A stretch of 64,000 bases of DNA from Phymatolithon calcareum. Taxonomy: Eukaryota > Rhodophyta > Florideophyceae > Hapalidiales. The notes beneath the pieces were generated by a model. It saw only the letters and a list, made by a program, of their open reading frames with translations, had not been told where the DNA came from and made no database searches. Below are positions 60,689 to 64,000 of this stretch, piece by piece (the stretch's first letter is position 1; the number at the start of each line of letters is the position of its first letter). The stretch spans positions 806,001-870,000 of the forward strand of contig OZ345359.1 in the NCBI GenBank assembly GCA_977006965.1. The letters are read 5' to 3'. A program made the translations under genes and the position numbers.

Positions 60689-61433
60689 ATGTCATCTCGC
60701 CAAATCCCGCCACCCCCGCCGCCGGTAGTGCGTGAGTCTGCCCCGCCGCCTCCTCCGGCTGCCTCTTCTACCGCGCAACGACGTGCCGAACTCGATGACG
60801 ATATTTCGGAAATCGATCTTGGCGCACAGCTTGATGTTCGTAGTGACCTCATCCCTTTTACGATCGCGAACGCCTGATGGTTCCTGTTTTTTCTTGCTAA
60901 CCAGGTTAGAAATTTGACACGTGCAGAGGTTTGAGGAAATGTACATGAAAGAGTGCATGAAAGCGCGCCCGAACCCGACTGCGAAGTTCAATTACGCATG
61001 GGCGCTTATCCGCTCGAAAGAGGTTCGTATTACATTTCCGCGCGGACGTTTGCGCGTGGACAAAAGTCTCTTATGTTGACATTTTATGCGGCGATAATGC
61101 TCTTTTGTGTTGCTTGCGATATAGCGCTCAAACATCAAGAAGGGCGTCATCATGATGCAAGGTCTTCTGGAAGACCGCTATTCCGACCGCGACTGTCTGT
61201 ACTACATGGCGCTTGGATACTATCGGCTGGACGACGTGGTTCAGAGTCGACGATGTCTGGAACGTTTGTTACGCGTTTCGCCAAATAATCGGCAAGCCAT
61301 ATCTCTTCTAGACATTGTTGAGGATAAGATCACGAAGGACGGAATGATTGGCATTTCGATTGTATCTGGTCTTATTGCCGTCGCAGGCCTTGTCACGGCC
61401 GCGATTGCGGGATCGCGCAGCAGCGGCAGATGA
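60689..61433 (+). CDS. FIS1: Mitochondrial (and peroxisomal) fission protein FIS1, three exons
   Basis: 183 residues from exons 60689-60835, 60927-61022 and 61125-61433; introns are 91 and 102 bp, both with GTTCGTA donors and CAG/TAG acceptors. FIS1 is a tail-anchored outer-membrane protein in the organelle division machinery. Exon 1 encodes an unusual proline-rich extension (IPPPPPPVVRESAPPPPP). Exons 2 and 3 encode the TPR-like bundle (KFNYAWALIRSKE; NIKKGVIMMQGLLEDRYSDR; YYMALGYYRLDDVVQSRRCL). The C-terminal membrane anchor is IGISIVSGLIAVAGLVTAAI followed by a basic end. Canonical FIS1 has about 150 residues, so the extra length is the N-terminal extension. Confidence 0.93.
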
Positions 61434-61613
61434 GATGTGGTTAGTGTGTACAATAGATATTGCTTGAAATTTGTTGCACTTCGCTTACAACGGCGAACAT
61501 AATCGAATCAGTCAGCTTGTTCGTTGGCAGAAGTACAAAATTGCGGCGATTCAGAACTCAGAACCCGAAATACATTAAAGCCTAACGACACAGGAAAAAT
61601 GAAGCCATCTGGC

Positions 61614-62300
61614 TCAAGTTGACCTCTCGGCAGTTTGCTCAGTGGTGTCCCTTTTTACAATTTCACTGGTTTCGTAGAGCCCGGGCACATATCCCCTTCG
61701 CTCGGTTCGGTGTGGCACCTTGTCCAAGCCCTTTCTCCTAATGAATTGTAACTGCATTTCACTAGCCTCATGCACTGCGCGTCGCACTGCGAGTGCTGCG
61801 ACCGATCCCGGTTCCCCTTCGAGCGCTTCCACTGCATCCGCGGCAGCCTCGGCAGTTGATCGTGCCCCAGTGACATCTGGTGGTGGCCGACGCACGCGAA
61901 ACAGAGATGGAGAGCTCATTGGTGGGAGATGTGCGCGTGGAACATCATGCAGAGCAGACGAGTTTGTTAAAAGCCGCTTCGCAGAGTCCCACGTTCCGTC
62001 GATCAAAATAATGCACTTCGGGCGAGGACTGAGATCCTCTACAGGCACAGAGTCGACCCCCGGAAAGAGAACAACCGCATCATTTGGGATCATAGATGGG
62101 AGCTGCTTCGGTGGCACCACTTTGCAATTATCCAGAACCCGCGGCAAAAGCCACGCCGTTCCGACCTTGCATCGCGCTTCAGCTGCTGTTTGAACCACTA
62201 AGAGATGCGTTGAGGTTTCTATCAGAGGAGATGGAAATGCATGACAGAGGCACGTTTGGCGGGGTCTGGTACAACTGTCGCAAATCGCCCGCTTTGACAT
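61614..62300 (-). CDS. DTW-domain tRNA-uridine aminocarboxypropyltransferase
   Basis: 228 residues from ATG 62300. DTW proteins (bacterial TapT, eukaryotic DTWD1/2) attach the 3-amino-3-carboxypropyl group of S-adenosylmethionine to uridine in tRNA (acp3U). Motifs in order: zinc-binding CDSCTRPRQTCLCHAF, LLPRVLDNC, the DTW signature IDGTWDSAKRL, PPMSSPSLFRVRRPP, and ARSTAEAAADAVEAL (the STxEA motif). Length and motif spacing fit the bacterial-like form. Which tRNA position is modified cannot be told from sequence. Confidence 0.92.
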   Translation of the reverse strand: MSKRAICDSCTRPRQTCLCHAFPSPLIETSTHLLVVQTAAEARCKVGTAWLLPRVLDNCKVVPPKQLPSMIPNDAVVLFPGVDSVPVEDLSPRPKCIILIDGTWDSAKRLLTNSSALHDVPRAHLPPMSSPSLFRVRRPPPDVTGARSTAEAAADAVEALEGEPGSVAALAVRRAVHEASEMQLQFIRRKGLDKVPHRTERRGYVPGLYETSEIVKRDTTEQTAERST

Positions 62301-62632
62301 TGTCCCCTTTCTGTAGTTGCGAATTCGCAGAGCGCTTGGTTAAGGCAAGGTTGATCCGCCGCCTATGGTGCATCTTATTGCTTGGCAGGAATAACAGCGA
62401 GCAGTGATTGGTAATAGAATCAGCATGACACGTGTCTCTTTGAATCATCGCCGTGATCATACCTACGGCTCACTGTGGTTGGATAATTGTCGGGTCGACG
62501 TCGGCAGACAACATTCTCCGCAGTTGGTGAAATGAGGATGGAAGTTTTTTTCGCCCCTCAAAGTCGAACATTTTTTCTCACGTTGAAGGATTAAGCGAAT
62601 TGAGGTCGTAAAGCTCTTTGTGAGCTCGTAAA
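62301..62632. promoter_or_regulatory. Divergent intergenic region of the DTW gene and SDA1
   Basis: About 330 bp between divergent ATGs; presumably both promoters. No element identified. Confidence 0.45.
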
Positions 62633-64000
62633 ATGGATGTGGACTTGATGCTGCTGCAGGAGCGATGTCGCAAGGACCCGACATCGTATCGCGAGGAGTT
62701 TCTCATGCAGAGGCGCCATTTCACGGCCCTTCTTGAGGCTGCTCGTCTACAGCCATCGGAAGCATCATCTCGTCTAACGGAGGTCGCTTCATTTATGGGC
62801 TGCGTTGCACCAAGCTATAAAGGGGAAGGTGCGAGTATAGCCCCTGCAATCACCTCTCTTCTCGTCGAGTCCGCACCGGCAATGCATCCGGACTTGCGTC
62901 GCGCCCTCGTGCGGTTACTAGCACTAATGCGTGCTCGCGACGCCGCCGACGTGAAGGTTGTCATTCCGCTCTTCTTTCGTTTACTGTCCTGCAATGACAA
63001 GCCGCTTCGTCGCATGCTTCACGGACATATCATTTCCGACCTCAAGCGTCTCCAAATGAGCGGTGATGGTGCTCGTCGCTCACTGCAGGCTTTCCTCTTC
63101 GAAATGCTGGCGGACCCGAGCGAAATTCTTGTCAAGCGCAGTCTGTATGTCCTCGTTGATTTGTTTCGAAAGGGCATTTGGAACGATCCCCGGTGCGCGA
63201 ATATGGTAGCCTCCGCTTGCTTTCACCAGTCCACACCTGTTGCGGTAATCGCGGCGCGATTTTTGCTTGACTCAAATATCCGGGATGCGGACGATGATGA
63301 CGAATCCGATGATGAAGAGGACTTCGGGAACAAGAGAGGACAGGACGGACGGAAGGCGGCGGATATGTGGAAAGCATTTTCAATGACAGGAAAGAAAACA
63401 AGTAAGAAGAGAAAGCGAATGGAGAGGGTTATTGCGCGAGCTACAAGACACAAGGCAGCGCCTTCGGAAAGAGGCGTGGGAACAACAGATCAGGCTACGA
63501 CTGCAGCTATGGCCCTACTGAATGACCCGCAGCATTTTGCTGAGAAGTTGTTCAGTAGCCTGCAGACCGTGCGGAAAAAGGAGAAATACGAGACAAGGCT
63601 TATCTTTATTAACTTGCTTACTCGACTTATCGGTGGAAACCATCTTATTGTTTTTGACGTATACCCGTACCTCCAACGATATTTGCAACCCGCCCAGCCG
63701 GAGGTCACTCGCGTGCTGGCATATCTTACTCAAGCATGTCATGACCTTGTGCCTGGTGACGTGCTTCACCCCATCTTGAGAGGCATTGCCGATAAGTTCG
63801 TATCCGAGCGAAGTTCACCGCCGTCGGTCGCGGCGGGTATCAACACAATTCGCGCCATTTGCTCCCGAGTTCCTCTGGCGATTTTCAATGCGGAGAACGA
63901 AGATAAACCAGAAGATGAGCAGGAAGCACCTCTACTGGATGATCTTGTGCAATATAAGTCGGATAAAGACAAAGGTGTCGCGATGGCTGCAAGGTCTCTT
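62633..64000 (+). CDS. SDA1: SDA1 homolog (60S ribosome assembly), 3' end outside the window
   Basis: 456 codons from ATG 62633, open to the window edge, so partial. SDA1/SDAD1 is a nucleolar-nuclear factor needed for 60S pre-ribosome maturation and export. Conserved stretches in order: KDPTSYREEFLMQRRHF; DLRRALVRLLALMRARD; FFRLLSCNDKPLRRMLHGHI; VLVDLFRKGIWNDPRCANMV; an acidic insert (DADDDDESDDEEDFG); LLNDPQHFAEKLFSSLQTVR; LIFINLLTRLIGGNHLIVF; YPYLQRYLQPAQPEVTRVL; and GINTIRAICSRVPLAIF. The reading frame was followed codon by codon without interruption. The C-terminal part of the family, including its basic tail, is missing. Confidence 0.95.
   Translation, partial: MDVDLMLLQERCRKDPTSYREEFLMQRRHFTALLEAARLQPSEASSRLTEVASFMGCVAPSYKGEGASIAPAITSLLVESAPAMHPDLRRALVRLLALMRARDAADVKVVIPLFFRLLSCNDKPLRRMLHGHIISDLKRLQMSGDGARRSLQAFLFEMLADPSEILVKRSLYVLVDLFRKGIWNDPRCANMVASACFHQSTPVAVIAARFLLDSNIRDADDDDESDDEEDFGNKRGQDGRKAADMWKAFSMTGKKTSKKRKRMERVIARATRHKAAPSERGVGTTDQATTAAMALLNDPQHFAEKLFSSLQTVRKKEKYETRLIFINLLTRLIGGNHLIVFDVYPYLQRYLQPAQPEVTRVLAYLTQACHDLVPGDVLHPILRGIADKFVSERSSPPSVAAGINTIRAICSRVPLAIFNAENEDKPEDEQEAPLLDDLVQYKSDKDKGVAMAARSL

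Overview
The window is nuclear DNA from a eukaryote. The evidence is a set of eukaryote-only genes (Sec23, SDA1, FIS1, MBF1, SF1/BBP, ribosomal protein S13, signal peptide peptidase) and short GT-AG introns of about 90-265 bp in only a few genes. Most genes are single-exon and closely spaced. Together with a bacterial-type methyladenine glycosylase, organelle-type housekeeping enzymes and a heavy load of transposons between gene islands, this best fits a compact, intron-poor algal genome. A florideophyte red alga such as a Chondrus or Gracilaria relative is my inference; nothing in the sequence names the species.

Layout. 1-23.7 kb is mostly mobile DNA with two isolated genes. It holds a broken pogo/Tigger-type transposase (0.5-2.2 kb), an LCMT-like methyltransferase (5.9-6.9 kb), a truncated SINE (7.7 kb), and a nested block at 9.3-12.8 kb. 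That block has outer inverted repeats, a Mutator-like element with a 10-bp target duplication, and an ~800-bp palindrome. A LINE tail lies at 13 kb, a nearly intact young Ty3/gypsy element at 14641-20663, and a RING-H2 membrane protein gene at 21.7 kb. 23.7-28.5 kb is a gene island: fmt and SF1 are convergent, SF1 and an RluD-type pseudouridine synthase are divergent, and a small unknown ORF follows. 28.8-38.4 kb is accessory: two large unrecognised ORFs (775 and 691 aa), a perfect 396-bp inverted repeat around the first, a complete tRNA-derived SINE with 12-bp target duplications, and a decayed LTR element. 38.4-41 kb is gene-poor.

41-46.6 kb is a second island: an alanine-rich protein with a possible CaaX end, Sec23, and a PB1-ZZ-ZZ-peptidoglycan-binding-like protein. 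46.6-51 kb holds a LINE remnant split by a hAT-type MITE with an 8-bp target duplication. 51-64 kb is a third island: a signal peptide peptidase, three tandem DNA-3-methyladenine glycosylase I genes plus an inverted pseudogene copy, RPS13 (1 intron), MBF1 (4 introns), FIS1 (2 introns), a DTW-domain tRNA aminocarboxypropyltransferase, and the 5' part of SDA1, which runs off the window.

The cellular genes cover translation and ribosome assembly (fmt, RPS13, SDA1, RluD, DTW), the secretory pathway (Sec23, SPP), splicing (SF1), mitochondrial division (FIS1), transcription coactivation (MBF1) and DNA repair (Tag). They form no operon-like pathway. Besides the transposons, the most unusual feature is the number of long, nearly perfect hairpins with tiny loops scattered through the non-coding DNA.
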